This document shows, piece after piece, positions 1-12,520 of a stretch of 64,000 nt of DNA. The notes below the pieces were generated by a model. That model was given only the letters and a program-made list of their open reading frames with translations. It ran no database searches and was not told the origin of the DNA. The position numbers and the translations under genes were made by a program. The stretch is from Rhopalosiphum padi. Its lineage: Eukaryota > Arthropoda > Insecta > Hemiptera > Aphididae. Position 1 is the stretch's first letter; each line of letters opens with the position of its first letter. The stretch spans positions 50,246,748-50,310,747 of the forward strand of contig NC_083599.1 of NCBI RefSeq assembly GCF_020882245.1. Direction: 5' to 3'.

Positions 1-1924
1 TGTTGAAATATAATATATAATTATTATAATATACCTGTTTTGGTTTGTAACGCACAACAACTGCGCAACAAGACGTACCTGTACAACACAGATAACCTAT
101 ACAATTATTACAATATAATAACAGCAGCACTTTCCGTCGTTAAACACCGACAATAGGTTATCTCGTTTTCAACGACAAAATGTGAATGCAATCGTGTTCA
201 ACGCGCGTCTGCGTCTTAACCGCTCGTACACATTTCGCTGGTTTTTCTTTTGTATAATTTGTTATTATTTGTTCTGGTTTGATATAGGTTGTTTGTTGTA
301 GTATTCCGAGCTAAAAAGAAAAATGTTAAAGCAACCATTAATATTTATGAATATAATAATAATGTGTCGTCGCCAAGCAACGTTCGTCATCATCGCTTGG
401 TCGCGCCGCGTGCGGGTATAACACGGTGTTTATACGAATCACCACCTCCTTGAAATGCCAACTGACGAGGGACGGGACCATCACGACAGCCGAAATGACG
501 CGTACCTATAACCACTTTCGAAGGGGTAGTTCACCGATGTTCGATTTTCCGCGAGCTCTCTGCAGATTCGTCTTTCCCCGCTTTTACAAAATATATTTTC
601 CAGCGCCGAAAATATAAGCGATCGAAACGACTAAGCGTGTAATAATCGTGCTACGTATATGTATATGTATATAGTTTATAACTCGATAAGTTTTCGTGAA
701 GAAATATTGTTGTCGTCGTCCTGATTATGTATCAAATAACACATTAAAATACATGTTATAGTATATATATTATACTCGTAAGTGGAGATTTTATTATTTA
801 TATACGCGTACAAAGAGGACGCATTGTAGGTGTATAATGTGTACAATAATTATTATGGCATGACGTATAACTCGAACGTGTTCTATACAACGGTGTAGTG
901 TACCGTGTTTTATTAATTAACACTTTTAAAACAAATTATTCAAATTTATGTTGAACTCATTACGTCTCGCGCACAAAGAGACTTAACAAGTTATTACATA
1001 CATTTCATAGCGATATAACTTGAAGTTACATATTAATGATAAAAAAAAAAAAATTGTTCTCATCCTATACATATATAGTAGCCGCGCGTAGGTACCGCGT
1101 AATGCTCGTATACGAATTATATTTTGTCCATATATTATACACAGTCGACCGAGTGATTTACATTATGCGTTTCAAAACTTTCTTTGCATATTATATAGGT
1201 GTTATTACACGTAGGTATATAAACCGAGAAACGATTTATGCACGCACTCGCACTTGTTACTTATTGTTTGGTTACACAGGTCACAGACACTTTGCTTGCG
1301 TACTGCAAGGTACCTATACATACTGCAGGCGGCAGAGGTGAAATGAATGAAATCATGATGACAAAAAAATCATCAACATAAAATAAAGTCAATTGAATAT
1401 TATTATTCTATGATTGCGTCACGTGATGTCCATAAGAGGTATTCGTGGTTCCTTACGCGTATTTCGTCTATTTGATTAATATTTTTAGTATTTCCCCTAT
1501 TCTCGCCAACGTTTAGTATCGATGTATAGTCGTGCCTACATTAATCAAAGATTTTCAAGAAGAAAACACGTTTTCGTTTTAGACACCCTCAAGTCTGTTT
1601 CGTACAAACCGCTTTGTATACTCATGCTCCACTGCATGCTCTAAGAAGGATAAATATAAGACTAAAAACCTTAACTTTTAGGCAAATATATTATTGTTAT
1701 ACCACTCGATTACGATTATTATACGTACACTGGACTCGTGCTGCAGTGATCATCGCGGTAACGATTAATATGGCAATAAATATTTTAAAATTGTGTCTTT
1801 TATATGCATTCGCGAAATGTGAATAATATCTTAAATACATAATATATTTTAATTTTTTGATACGTGTTAATGGTTAGAATTTTGTTGGCCTCGAGAGTGG
1901 ATTTCCGGGGACGGAGACGGTAAC
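1..1924. other. AT-rich non-coding stretch
   Basis: No gene is supported here. Open frames are all under about 100 codons, mostly begin at non-ATG codons, and read as translated AT-rich DNA rich in Ile, Tyr, Lys and Arg. A somewhat GC-richer patch lies at about 360-580 but has no codon pattern or splice-site pair that I could support. Confidence 0.6.
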
Positions 1925-2000
1925 TGTGTGTGTGTGTGTGAGAGAGAGAGAGAGGGGAGTGAGGGAAAGAGAAAGATATATATATATATATATATATATA
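1925..2000. repeat. Compound microsatellite (GT)n-(AG)n-(TA)n
   Basis: Three simple-repeat tracts follow one another: GT from about 1925 to 1940, a purine AG/GGGA stretch to about 1974, and TA from about 1976 to 2000. The short open frames over it on both strands are translations of the repeat. A CpG-rich patch with CGCG runs follows at about 2036-2150. Confidence 0.9.
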
Positions 2001-2640
2001 GCGAATTACTGTGATGATGAGAAGGGAGAAGGAGAGAGCGTGCTCGCGCGCGCGCGAGAGACGAAGAAAAATATTTATCTCCACGGCGCAGTGGCGGTAG
2101 CGGAGTTGCGTTCGCTCACGTTTTAACTCGCGGCGGTGGCGGGGGCGGCGCTGTTAAGGGGAGGACAGTAAACACGATCAATAGCCCATTAACAACCTTC
2201 AAACTTTGGTAATGATAGGCTGCATAGAGTTAAGCCCACGACGCACGGCCGCACACAATGGCTTCCGTTGCACATCGTCAGAGACGACGGCGACGACTAA
2301 TACGCACACAAACACACACTTACATAACTAGGTACATATATATTATATATATATATAATATGTTATAAATTATTATTATTGTATATCTACCTATACCGTT
2401 TTCCGAGACTGTGTAATACTATTACCGTATATAATTATATAATATTGCTTTGATAAATCGCTTCGCGTACTTACGACTTATAAAATGCAATATAATATAT
2501 AATAATCAACTGTCGTTAGGTGCGTCCTTACGTTATAACGAATAAGATACACTAATAAAAAAATATTGCCGTGTGTGCAGATCCCGCGAAAAGCAGCGAA
2601 ATCCGTCGAAAATGTCGTTTTTAAAATATTATATCTACAG
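2001..2640. other. Non-coding stretch between microsatellite and hAT MITE
   Basis: It holds a CpG-rich patch (about 2036-2160), then AT-rich sequence with a TA-rich run at about 2336-2360. No gene, RNA or splice-site pair could be supported. Confidence 0.5.
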
Positions 2641-2792
2641 CAGGAGTGTCCAACCGCAGACCGCGCGGTAGATATTAATTCGGCCCTCACTTCAATTTCA
2701 AAACCATCAATTAATTTATTGTACATAATATTATAATAATATATTGAAATGTATGTGTCCCTGCAGTCTTCAAAAAAGGTCGGATACCTCTG
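2641..2792. mobile_element. hAT-type MITE, 152 bp, with 8-bp target-site duplication
   Basis: The left end begins CAGGAGTGTCCAACC. The reverse complement of the right end begins CAGAGGTATCCGACC, so the terminal inverted repeats agree at most positions over about 15 bases. The 8 bases just outside are ATCTACAG (2633-2640) on the left and ATCTGCAG (2793-2800) on the right, a duplication with one mismatch. CAG-starting termini and an 8-bp duplication with a TCTA core are typical of hAT transposons. There is no transposase frame, so this is a non-autonomous copy. The open frames across it are not credible genes. Confidence 0.8.
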
Positions 2793-5700
2793 ATCTGCAG
2801 CATATATACTTACGATGTACTTCTCGCCTGATATATTATTATCTATTTAAAAAATCATTTAATATATCACGGGTAAGAGGTTCTAGTAAGAGAGGGACTT
2901 TATTACCGCATCAAAAGACACAAAACTGTGCGACTCGAGTTTAAGAAGTGTATGTTATGAAATTATACTTACGTGCAAGTAATCGAAAATTTCAATACGG
3001 CCGCCAATAAAATACATGAATATATTATTTTCACTTCCATGCGGTTCTTTCCAGTCCTGTTTTACTCACTTACATTATTAAATATGACCGGCGCTTGTAC
3101 ACGACACAGTAAATTATAATAAATTACCGCACACTGCTATTATCCATATAATGTTATATTAGATATTCCGCCACGCGTCTCCGGACCGTTTTACACAGTG
3201 TGTATAATATTATAATAATAGACGTCTTTTTTCACACCGTATACGCCGCCGACGTTTATACACGAGCACACGCAACTAGTGAAGAAAAATAGTCCTTTCT
3301 TTTTTTTTTCGTCCTTGTCCTGCAAAGGGTGCAGCAGTGTTTCGCGCAGTGACTCCATCGAGCGGCAAAAAGCGGTATATAAAAAAAAAATTAGTTTGTT
3401 TTATTTAATGTTGAAATATTAGGTATAATGGGAAAACTTTTATTGTTCACCGAGTACACCGCACCGGCACACCGGAGAACCGTTTTTATGGTGTGTTGTG
3501 TGAAAAGAAAAGGGAGATTTCGCTGCTCTGGTTTGTTGTTGATGTTGTTGTTGTTTTTTTTTTTCATTTTATTTTTAAGAGGAGGGCAAATTTTAATCTG
3601 ACCGGGCGAGCGAAAAACATAAATATCCCCGGGTTGAATTATTATGCGGCATTAAATAGGACTAACGATTATTATTAAAGTGTTTGAACATGCGACTGTG
3701 CAGCTTAAATATTGCGTGGGGTTGTACTCGGCTCGGCGGAATACACATACTTTTTGGCACACTATATATTCTCTTCTCAGTATGGCGGCGAGAGATGTAC
3801 GCGCAGAACTTTTGCAATTTGCCACGGTTGTCGGAAATAAATAAATTTCGTTCGGATAAAAAAATAAAAATAATAATAATCTAGAAATCGTTAAAAAAAA
3901 ATAGGTATGGAAACCGTTTATGCTCCTAACCTATTAAATGGTTTTTATGCCGTCACTGTCGCGTCAGGACGTCTTGTTATAACTTTCAAACATATATAAA
4001 TATTATACTCGTATATTATAATATACAAACGCATATTATTATGATCTAAGCTACCATTAGAACGTACCTTTACTCGTTATTATAAGAAAATCTCGATTTG
4101 TACATAATGTAATATTATATTTTATGTGAGGTCGGTTATCTGTCACTAAAAAGGAAAGGATTTTGCCGTAATACAATCGCGTACCTACCAATATTATGGT
4201 GTTGTTATTTACTAATTGATAAAAATGCGCGTACAATAAATGCGTAATGAGTGAGGACGTGTTGCCGCAGAAATCGTGAGTATAATATAATATTCAATTT
4301 TTCGCATAACATCCATTAGGATCTAATCATAGGCGTGTGCACGGGCAGCGGTTATTTTATGCCTGGGCATATGCCTGTAGGTGATGCGCACATAGAAAAG
4401 AAACGATGGGAATCGTGTTTGAAATTAAATTTTAACATAATTGCTCAAATTTCAAATGCGCACAATAACCGACCGGACAAGCCCGTTTTTGTGTTTAAGT
4501 CTTAAACCTAACACTACTATACACTTCCAATACTACTACCGCTGTAATAATAATAATTATAATTGTATAGATCTTATTATAATAATATATTGAAAAACAC
4601 AACGACTATACGTCTATATACTTACATAAGATTACCATTATATTTGTGTACGCAATACATATACTTATTGCGTTTTTAAACACTTTTGAACACGTGTTTA
4701 CTGTGTATGTGGAGTGCAGTATATGTATATCCTAAACGACTATTTATTATACACAGATATTGTATTATACTCATTTCGTTCAGAGTTTATTACTAGCATT
4801 TACTTTGATTTGTTCTTAGTTATAGTCCAAACTCCTAGTCGAAAATATTGAATTTTTGTTTTGTACCAGATTTATAATATATGTATATTATTATTATTAT
4901 TATTGTAACCGCCGGCCGTCGCGGGATAATTATATGTCCGTAATATAACGATATAATAATAAATAATATGTTTATTTGATGTTTTCGAAATTATGTACAG
5001 TGAATATTTGAAAACTGAGTGTATTTGTTTTCGAGGGGAAAATAAAACAAACGGCTATAATATCTAACACCAAAGGCCCACAATATATTACACGAATAAT
5101 GAGAATAGTCATCATGTGGTGTACTTGTGTATTATATTATTATTATGTCCGCACACGTCATAATAATAAATAATCTGTGGCCCGCGCGATTTCATAAACA
5201 ATCGTATTCCCGCGATATATATATTATATAACACGTACGAATATATATATACACATAATATAACGAGCAGCACACATAATAATATATTATATTGTACAAA
5301 CAGATATAAAAACTCGGTCAGACTCATAAAACGAGCGCGGCATTTTTAGGGTTATTTGATCACCGCGCGTCACGTATTGTGCCCTGTAAAATATATGTAA
5401 TACATATTATTATATTTTGTGTATTTTTCGAGCAGAAATAAAAGTCAACGTAAGTAAACAGTAAAAACAAAAAGGATATTATATTACCTATTATTATATA
5501 TACGAGATGACCGCCATCGCCACGATACGCACAATATGTATATATTCTTGCAGTTTTCACGGCGGTGTTGAATATATTATTTTCTCGTCGGACAATGTAT
5601 ACATGTATATATATATAAATTATATAATAATAATAACATAACGTATAATATGTACACGATATTATATGGCTTTGCGGTGGCAATAATGACGTCGTGTGTG

Positions 5701-6261
5701 CGAAATACGTATCGCAGCTGTACGTCTTGTTCCTATGTATATACACACGTATTATATATTATAATGATATTATTGTTATGATTATTATATGTATCGGAAA
5801 TACGCCGCGTTTAATAAACGACCGCGTCCAAAGGATTTGTGCGCGTCTCCGCCGTCGTGAAAAGTGACGAATTCGAAACGAGCCGATGATTTATACGATA
5901 TCGCAGGTACGTCATATTTTACGCTGCCCGCCCAGGCCATTAGACACGAAAAACGCGACGGAAAACGGCGGACGGATGGGAGCAAAAAAAGAAAACCCGT
6001 ACAACACACAATAATAATATGCATATTACCCGCCGCAGCACCGCGACGACGACGACGAGTAACGACGTGTCGCGCGCGAATTTCGAACGGAATTTCTACT
6101 GATTTTTTTTAATGCACGTTATTATGCACGCTATTAAATACATATTATTATACATTTATACAGTCATTACGTCGTGTACCGCGCGATGCTGTACACATAA
6201 TATCGCGACGAGGTATTACCGCGAACGCATTTAATATAACACACACGAGCGCGTAATATTA
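2793..6261. other. Non-coding AT-rich stretch
   Basis: No gene is supported. Open frames are short and overlap on both strands. Two small oddities are a pyrimidine tract ending in CAG at about 3766-3780 followed by a 20-codon frame, and a short ATG frame ending at a GTGAGT site near 4277. Both are short enough to be chance. From about 5800 to 6110 the DNA is CpG-richer, with frames open on both strands and no recognisable product. Confidence 0.5.
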
Positions 6262-6312
6262 TCATCACCGTCGTCGTCGTCGTCGTCGTCTTCGTCATCG
6301 TCATCGTCATCG
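6262..6312. repeat. Trinucleotide/hexanucleotide repeat (CGT)n, (CGTCAT)n
   Basis: A run of TCG/CGT units (about 6270-6290) passes into CGTCAT units up to about 6312. A GT microsatellite follows at 6569-6587. The frames through it are repeat translations. Confidence 0.9.
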
Positions 6313-8114
6313 TATTATTATACACTTCGCATTATTGTTAATAGCTGCTATAGTTGCGGCGGCGGTCCTTGCCGTCATCGTCATCTCCTCTAGTCGTCGT
6401 GTCGTAGTCGTCGTAGCGTTCGTCTGGTAAATTATATTACATCCGGTCGTCGTCGCCGTCGTTTGATGCGTTAAGAATGCGTGTGTGCGGATTAAATGAC
6501 GTTTCCACTTTTGACAGCAACTCTCCCGCGCCCACACACACACTATAATATGTATGTTATATCTATTCGTGTGTGTGTGTGTGTGTAAAAAGTCTTCTCT
6601 CCACGGGCTACGCAGCGCGAATATTGTGTAATAATAATAATAATACGCTCACGATGATAATATTGGACGCACACACGACGACGAGCGCGCACGCGTGTGT
6701 GTGTGTAATATTATATAGTAAAGTCGTGCGGCTTAAGGGTAAACGCGCGCCAGAGATCCAGCAAAGTCATTCCGGTCGTTTGATCGCGAATAAATGCCCG
6801 GACGTCGCAGCCGAATCGATATAATCTTCTTTAATTTGATTTGACGCTCTCCCGCGAAACCGTTACGCCGCTACGCCGTTTCCGCTGGTATTGGATACTA
6901 ATAATACATATCGCGATAGTAATATGATATACGATCGCTCCACATATTATATTATATTATACAGAACATAATGATAATAATAATAATAATAATCTTCGAC
7001 GTACCTGTAGAACTCATTGACGTGCGACATCGACGTACTTAACGTATATATTAGTACACGCACACGGCGTATGATAGCCATCGCAGTGGAAATATTTTTC
7101 TCATACTCGATCGTGTTTTGTGCATGTTCCTACACGTCGGATACACAGACATGGGGTGTGTGCTGGATGCTATAAAAATTAAAAATTAAAATATTTGTTT
7201 CTGCGTTAATTGATAAACTATGAGATATCTTGCAGCATCCTGCAATGCTGAGTTAAGTTAATATATTTCTCCATATCAACTTGTAACTTATCGAGTTGAA
7301 TTTATAACTTGCCCACCTTTGCAAACTGAATTATTACAAGAATAATATGTGGTCAGTGGTTAAGGTACATCCATATATATACGCCACTAACGCCACTTCA
7401 GATTCAGTATATTAAAATATTATAGTAATGATATAGTATAATATTTTTTCTTGCGCGTTTATAATCTTAAACGTTCGTAACTTCTTCGAGCTTCGATATC
7501 AGTCGATTGAAATTCTAAAACAGTTTTCGTTCTCATGATGTCAGAGAAAACGATATTGCATTTTGATGACTAAATCGAGCGCAGTGGTGTGTGATCGCTC
7601 GGGACCACAGTATCTTATAAAAATTAATATTCTGTAATTTCCCCGTACGCCACCTTACTTTACGTAGTAAAAGTTTTGGAAACGGAATTTATTGTCTCAT
7701 CGAAAATTCATGTACATAGGTTCACTCGTAACAGAGATATAAGTTGCAATCATACATGAAAGGTGATGGTGTGTATGTGTGTACGGTCGAGCATTTGATG
7801 AAAATTCGATATCAAATTAGTAATTGTACACAATATACTATTACATATTATAATATAGACATAATTTATGTATATTAATTATAATAACTATATAGCACAT
7901 ATTAAATTATTTTGTTTTTCTTTATATTTATTGTACATAGAAAAAATATACATATAGTTTAAAATTGTATTTAAAATTCTAAAATTTACAATGAAATAAA
8001 AAATATCTACCTTTTTTAAGCACATATTGTGGTGGTAGTGCAGAGTTAAAATAACATATGCTGAATATAACTATATAAAATATAAAAACAGATAATGTCT
8101 ACTGACAGATTATT
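6313..8114. other. Non-coding stretch upstream of the decayed LINE
   Basis: The first part (to about 6900) is CpG-rich with CGT and GT runs. The rest is AT-rich. Open frames are short and lack motifs. A CAGTGGTGTGTG word near 7581 resembles a transposon end, but no partner end was found. The last few hundred bases before 8115 may include the 3' UTR of the minus-strand LINE relic. Confidence 0.45.
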
Positions 8115-9900
8115 TCTTTTTTTTATTTGTATGGCGATTTAGTTGTAGCTTTTTACAACTTAAATAGTCTATTAATTTTTGAACAATCGATTTTTTAGAA
8201 TAATCTACTCTGATATTTTCTCTTTTCTCTCCCATTTTACATACTCAGAAATCATTTAAAGTTTTTAATTATATATTAAACAAATCAAGTATTTCCTTAT
8301 ACACATACTCAATTGGTAACACATCTAATAACTTAAAGTTTTCTTTCGTTGAACCTATCAAACGATTTTTTTTTTTATAGAAATTAATAAACCATATTAT
8401 TGAAATATTGCTTCAATTTAAACTGATATTTTTTAAATTAAAATATCCGGTAATACGTTGATAATTTTATGATGATTTATCATAATATCAAACGTTTTGC
8501 AATATCCAAAATATGTCCTTAACCATTTTACTATTATCTAGTAGATCGTTGTACAGTAAAATCCCGTTACAACGAACTCCATCAGAGGACCGATTTTTTT
8601 TCGTTATAACGGAAATTTCGTTGTAACGAAAATTCGAATAAGCTCTTTATAAGCCCTGCTTTTTGGCAGGGAACTTCTATGACTTTCGTTATAACGGTAT
8701 TTGTATTCGTTGTAAACAGGAAGTTACTGTATATGAATTTACTAACACTGTACAAAGCATTTTCTGTTCCCGTTCCTGGTCTAAAATCACACTGACCTCT
8801 ATAAACATTTTTATTTTTTAAAAAGACTTATTCAATTTTTTTATAAAAATTAATTTTGGCGTTTCTTAAAGTTTTAATAAAATTATTTTTATATTTTATA
8901 TAGTATGAATGTAATTTATTATTATTTAAATGTTTTTTAACTGTTAAATATAAAGTATTTTTTTGGCGAACTGAACATAATAAACCCGTTGACATCCATT
9001 TCTTTAGGTGTTTATTTTTTGAATTAGAAGTTTTTATTGTTGTTGAACTATTTATTGCACGAATAATTTTATCAATGAAACTGTCAAAACATTTATTGGC
9101 ATTCATGCTTTGTATATCTGTCCAAGTTTCATTTATTAAAATAACTTATTATATTTTATCATTTTTTATAATTATTATTAAGTGTGTAACAATTTACTAA
9201 AAATTTCTATCGATAATAATATTATAGAATAATGATCAGATATATTTGTTTGTATTATTCCCGCCTCAATTCTATTATTAACATTATTATTATATTTAAC
9301 TAATATATGGTACGAGTGTGAACATCCTATGTGTATTCTTGTATAAGCATTAATACATTTGAATAATCTAAAACTATAACCAGATAACATATCGAGATAC
9401 TCATTATTATTAATCCCTGTAGTTCCCACAATATTAATATTGTCAAATCACCTATTTTATCATAAAATACCCATTTACATTACTTTCAGATTTCAATATA
9501 TCAATCGTAGTCAAAAATTAATTTATATTACTTGACGGAGATCTATATACACATAAAATATTTATTTAGTATTAATTACTCTTAAGTTCAGTTTTATAAT
9601 GTTTGTCGCTGAATAACAATACTCATACATTGAACATTTCTATATTAAACTTCCCTGTAATTAAGACCATTATACCGTCATTTTGAATTCTTTTGATTGA
9701 TGACAAGTACTAAGTACAATCTATAAAATTGGGAATCGTATAATTACAATTTTGTGTTGTACGCTAAGTTCCAGTTAGTACAATAACATCCATTATAAAA
9801 CAATCATTTTCTGCATTTATATACAAAATAAATTCAATAAAATGAACATTGATACGCTTACTATTACAACAAAACATATTAAATAACTTATACGTAACTA
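8115..9900 (-). pseudogene. LINE ORF2 relic: endonuclease and reverse transcriptase fragments
   Basis: Endonuclease traces run from about 9880: MDVIVLT (the D-I-I-V-L-T-E-T-W region), YRSPS near 9540, and YTRIHIGCSHSYHILVKY to TNISDHYSIILL at about 9345-9200, which holds the final Ser-Asp-His motif. The linker before the RT is readable at 9106-8828. RT traces follow: DFRPGTGTENALYSVSKFI up to the MITE, then LDIAKR (motif A region) after it. The relic then jumps to NRLIGST and DVLPIEYVYKEIL (about 8370-8285), and ends NIRVDYSKKSIVQKLIDYLS. The GVPQG and YADD blocks are missing. Stops and frame changes occur throughout, so no product is possible. Confidence 0.75.
8554..8729. mobile_element. Tigger/pogo-type MITE, 176 bp, nested in the LINE relic
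   Basis: The left end is CAGTAAAATCCCGTTACAACGAA. The reverse complement of the right end is CAGTAACTTCCTGTTTACAACGAA. Both ends sit next to TA (8552-8553 and 8730-8731), the Tc1/mariner-type target duplication. Internal TTCGTTATAACG segments add further inverted repeats. There is no coding capacity. Dropping the element and one TA rejoins the flanking RT remnant (SVSKFI on one side, the motif A trace beyond the other), so it landed in the LINE after or while that copy was decaying. The superfamily call is inferred from the ends. Confidence 0.8.
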
Positions 9901-10026
9901 AACTACTTAACGTATATACGTAACGTATTTATAAATCTGAAATAACTATTTCATATATTATATTGCAGTTGCTCGTGATAAAGGAAATTAGTGATAATTA
10001 ATTTAAATTTAGAAAAGTTTGGATAG

Positions 10027-10875
10027 ATCATGATCATTCTGCATGCTTTGGGGTTTTCGTTATTTATAATAAATAACTTTAAATTATTAAACCATACAAT
10101 TCTAAATAAATTTGTTTTAGTGAACATTCTTGTCTTATAAAATAAATCTCCATTGAACGACGACAGCTAATTATTTATGAATATGCTTTCATTTTCCCAG
10201 TTTTCATTAAAATTATTTGCATTAACTATTAAGTTTCTTTTACTTAGCAAACTCCATTAAGTTTTGCTTGTTTTCTATCGAGTGTAACATCGCAATAATT
10301 TTCCCAGTCCATTACTTAATTTTGAATGCGTATGGAAAGCATTACCTATTGTCCCAACTTAAAGCTTATAGCTTGAATGTAATAATAACTTAAGTTCAAC
10401 AACTTCTTTACAATTTACATTAGTTTTTTAGGGCACTCCGATTGTCTCCAGATTGTTTGTGATTGATTTTTACTCTCCAATATATTAATTTCTGTAGTTA
10501 AATTTCTACCATAATCATACAATTTACAATTATTTTTTTTGTTTTGTATTTTCTTCCTTTAATATAAATTCAAACCTCATTTAGTTTTTTACGAAAAATA
10601 TCGAACTGATTACTCATAAATTTGACAGAATCAGTTTAATAACGTTTCATTTGTGCCAACAAAAGAAACATCATCTTGTATTCTTACGTAATACTTTGTT
10701 ACTAACCGTTTTCTTTACATTTTACACAGCACCGCCTTTCCTTATTTTGTTTGTTCATTTTTCGAAAATTAGCTTCTCTCATGCTAGTCTAAGTGAAATG
10801 CTAATGTTCCTTACATTTCGTACGCTGTAAATCATCAGCTTCAAAAATATCGTTGTTACAAATCAAGCACAGCAT
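10027..10875 (-). pseudogene. LINE ORF1 relic: PHD-like zinc finger and FP-like C-terminal domain
   Basis: An ATG at 10875 (minus) opens MLCLICNNDIF, then TKCKEH, two in-frame stops, FRKMNKQNKERR and CCVKCK. The C-x2-C, C-x2-H and C-x2-C spacing matches the PHD-like finger that starts ORF1 in many insect LINEs. Further on, KLYDYGRNLTTEINILESK suggests the middle coiled-coil part. At about 10184-10027 a continuous stretch contains IFINN, a stop, then LSSFNGDLFYKTRMFTK and IVWFNNLKLFIINNENPKA. This resembles the baculovirus FP25K-like C-terminal domain common in LINE ORF1 proteins. ORF1 proteins bind the element's RNA. The zinc-finger and FP calls rest on pattern recognition and family knowledge, not on a search. 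Confidence 0.65.
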
Positions 10876-12520
10876 ATTAAAATAAAATAATATAAATACC
10901 TACGTGTTTAATTAAATATTAGATAAAAGAACGACACTAAAGTAACAATCTTTAACGAAAATACCGTTTTACATTGAAAGCACGATGATAACTATAAATA
11001 TATAAATTTATAGAAAACATAATATATGAGTGCAGATACTATACATTTGTAAATAACAATAGAAGCCTGCTTAATAAATTATTGTTGTTGCATCTTAAGA
11101 TTACTACTGTTTGATAACTTATAGATGCAACAATAATAAGCGATTAATAACGTTTATTAAATTGAATATTGATTACTTTAAGTATAATTTTTTTTTTCGA
11201 CAAATACGAAATAAAATTTGACCATTTTACCACCGTGTAATTATAAAAACTATAAGTGCGATGCGTACAATAATTAGTATATAATATACGCACCTCCGGA
11301 TATTAATATACGCAATACACATTGGTATTAATTAAACACGCAAAATATTATAATATTATTACACAATATGTGGTCGGATTATTCAGGTGATCGAATAATG
11401 CGTAAAACTTTATGATAAATGCATTGTTTACTAGTGTTTGTAATATGTATTCGAATATCGCATATACCTGCATATTATATAATATCGTCTGTAATATATT
11501 TCTTTGAAACATTTTTGAAGTCATATAAAGTCGTTTGATTGTCGTATTCATCGCAATCGTGTAATCAATGCGACCAGTAACATTTTTCACGAAAATTGCA
11601 GTAGCTACGACGAACTGGCGAGCTTCATGTATAATTACATCAGTTTTGATCAAGATTTATGACCTATGCACGTAAATACAAGACGTACGATTTTGATCAG
11701 ATCTCATCAGAAACTACTGCAGACTTGTCTATATACGCGACGAATATCGTAATGTAGTACTTCACGAACGGTCCAAAATCCTGCAAAGTATACAATACAA
11801 TATTAAATAATGTGTGTTCTATATAATATATATGTACAATGCTGTTATTATCATAAAAGTTCAAACCGTTCGCAGACGGACCGTCGGACGGCGACACAAA
11901 CAAACCCTCGTGATGAAAAACATTGTTCGCCGACATATACACAAATAATTCTTATACATAACTTTGCGCTGTTTGCGTCGCACAAACTTGTTCACATCTC
12001 TACCGGACGAAAATGACGTCCGACAAAATGTCGAAACGGTCGTACAGTGCCCGGCAACGAGTCGAGCTCGACATTTTTTTTGTTCGGATAAAGGTTTGAT
12101 TGCGTAAAAAATCGTACTTTGCATAGAACAAATTTTTAAAAAAAAACCCTCTCGGTGAAAACATATAGTACCTGCAATATAGTCTGCAGCGAGTGATCCG
12201 AAAAATGTCCTGCAACGACTTACCACCGACAAATGTGTTGGATGATGTGTATTTCGTTATGTGCGTCTGTCATGCTGCCAACTTTATGAAGGATAAAAAC
12301 AAAGCGTCGCAATGGTGTTTTTATGCATACACGCAACACGCGACCTGCAGGATCGCGGGCGGCACCCGCTTGAGCTCTGCGCACGTCGCAAAGGAATAAA
12401 ACTGCACGATATTATACGCGCGCGTGCTGTTTGCGGTAAAAAAAAAACGATTGTCGGAAAGCACGCGAGTCGCGACAAAAACGGTGACGTCCCGCCGGGT
12501 GGTTTTACTATCGTATTCAT
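10876..12520. other. Non-coding AT-rich stretch with one hairpin
   Basis: No gene is supported. The stretch contains the inverted repeat listed at 11069-11141 and overlapping short frames at about 11350-12230. One frame at 12193-12396 (+) reads plausibly at first (MSCNDLPPTNVLDDVYFVMC) but has no recognisable domain or splice context and competes with frames on the other strand. Confidence 0.45.
11069..11141. repeat. Imperfect inverted repeat (hairpin)
   Basis: The arm at about 11070-11095 (CTTAATAAATTATTGTTG, then TTGCATCT) pairs with the arm at 11122-11141 (AGATGCAACAATAATAAG), with small insertions in the left arm and a loop of roughly 25 bases. It may be the remnant of a small palindromic transposon or a chance hairpin. 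No target duplication was seen. Confidence 0.4.

Larger units (their letters stand above)
8115..10875 (-). mobile_element. Decayed, nearly full-length LINE (Jockey/CR1-type group)
   Basis: Read on the minus strand, this region gives in order a zinc-finger-like start, an FP-like domain, endonuclease fragments and RT fragments. That is the layout of two-ORF LINEs found in insects. Pieces align by eye with the intact LINE at 50 kb: for example WMSTGLLCSVRQKN here against WMTSGLLCSVRKKQ there, and NRLIGST against DNLIGST. There are many stops and frameshifts, and the block holding the RT YADD motif is deleted. A 176-bp MITE (8554-8729) is inserted in the RT remnant. No poly(A) or target duplication could be identified, so both ends are approximate. 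This is an old, dead copy. Confidence 0.8.

Noticed and set aside
3766..3848. Acceptor-like pyrimidine tract followed by the frame MAARDVRAELLQFATVVGNK and an AATAAA
   Set aside because: Only 20 codons, no upstream partner exon seen, and such combinations arise by chance in AT-rich DNA.
4248..4280. Short ATG frame (MSEDVLPQK) ending at a GTGAGT donor-like site
   Set aside because: Too short; no phase-matched downstream exon was found.
4326..4400. TE-like words (CATAGGCGTGTGCACGGG and a nearby GATGCGCAC)
   Set aside because: No inverted terminal pair or target duplication could be established.
5864..6112. Overlapping 82- and 79-codon frames on opposite strands
   Set aside because: The plus frame begins at GTG; neither frame has a motif, and CpG-rich DNA here is stop-poor on both strands.
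12193..12396. 68-codon frame beginning MIRKMSCNDLPPTNVLD
   Set aside because: No domain recognised, no splice context, and it competes with several frames in the same patch.
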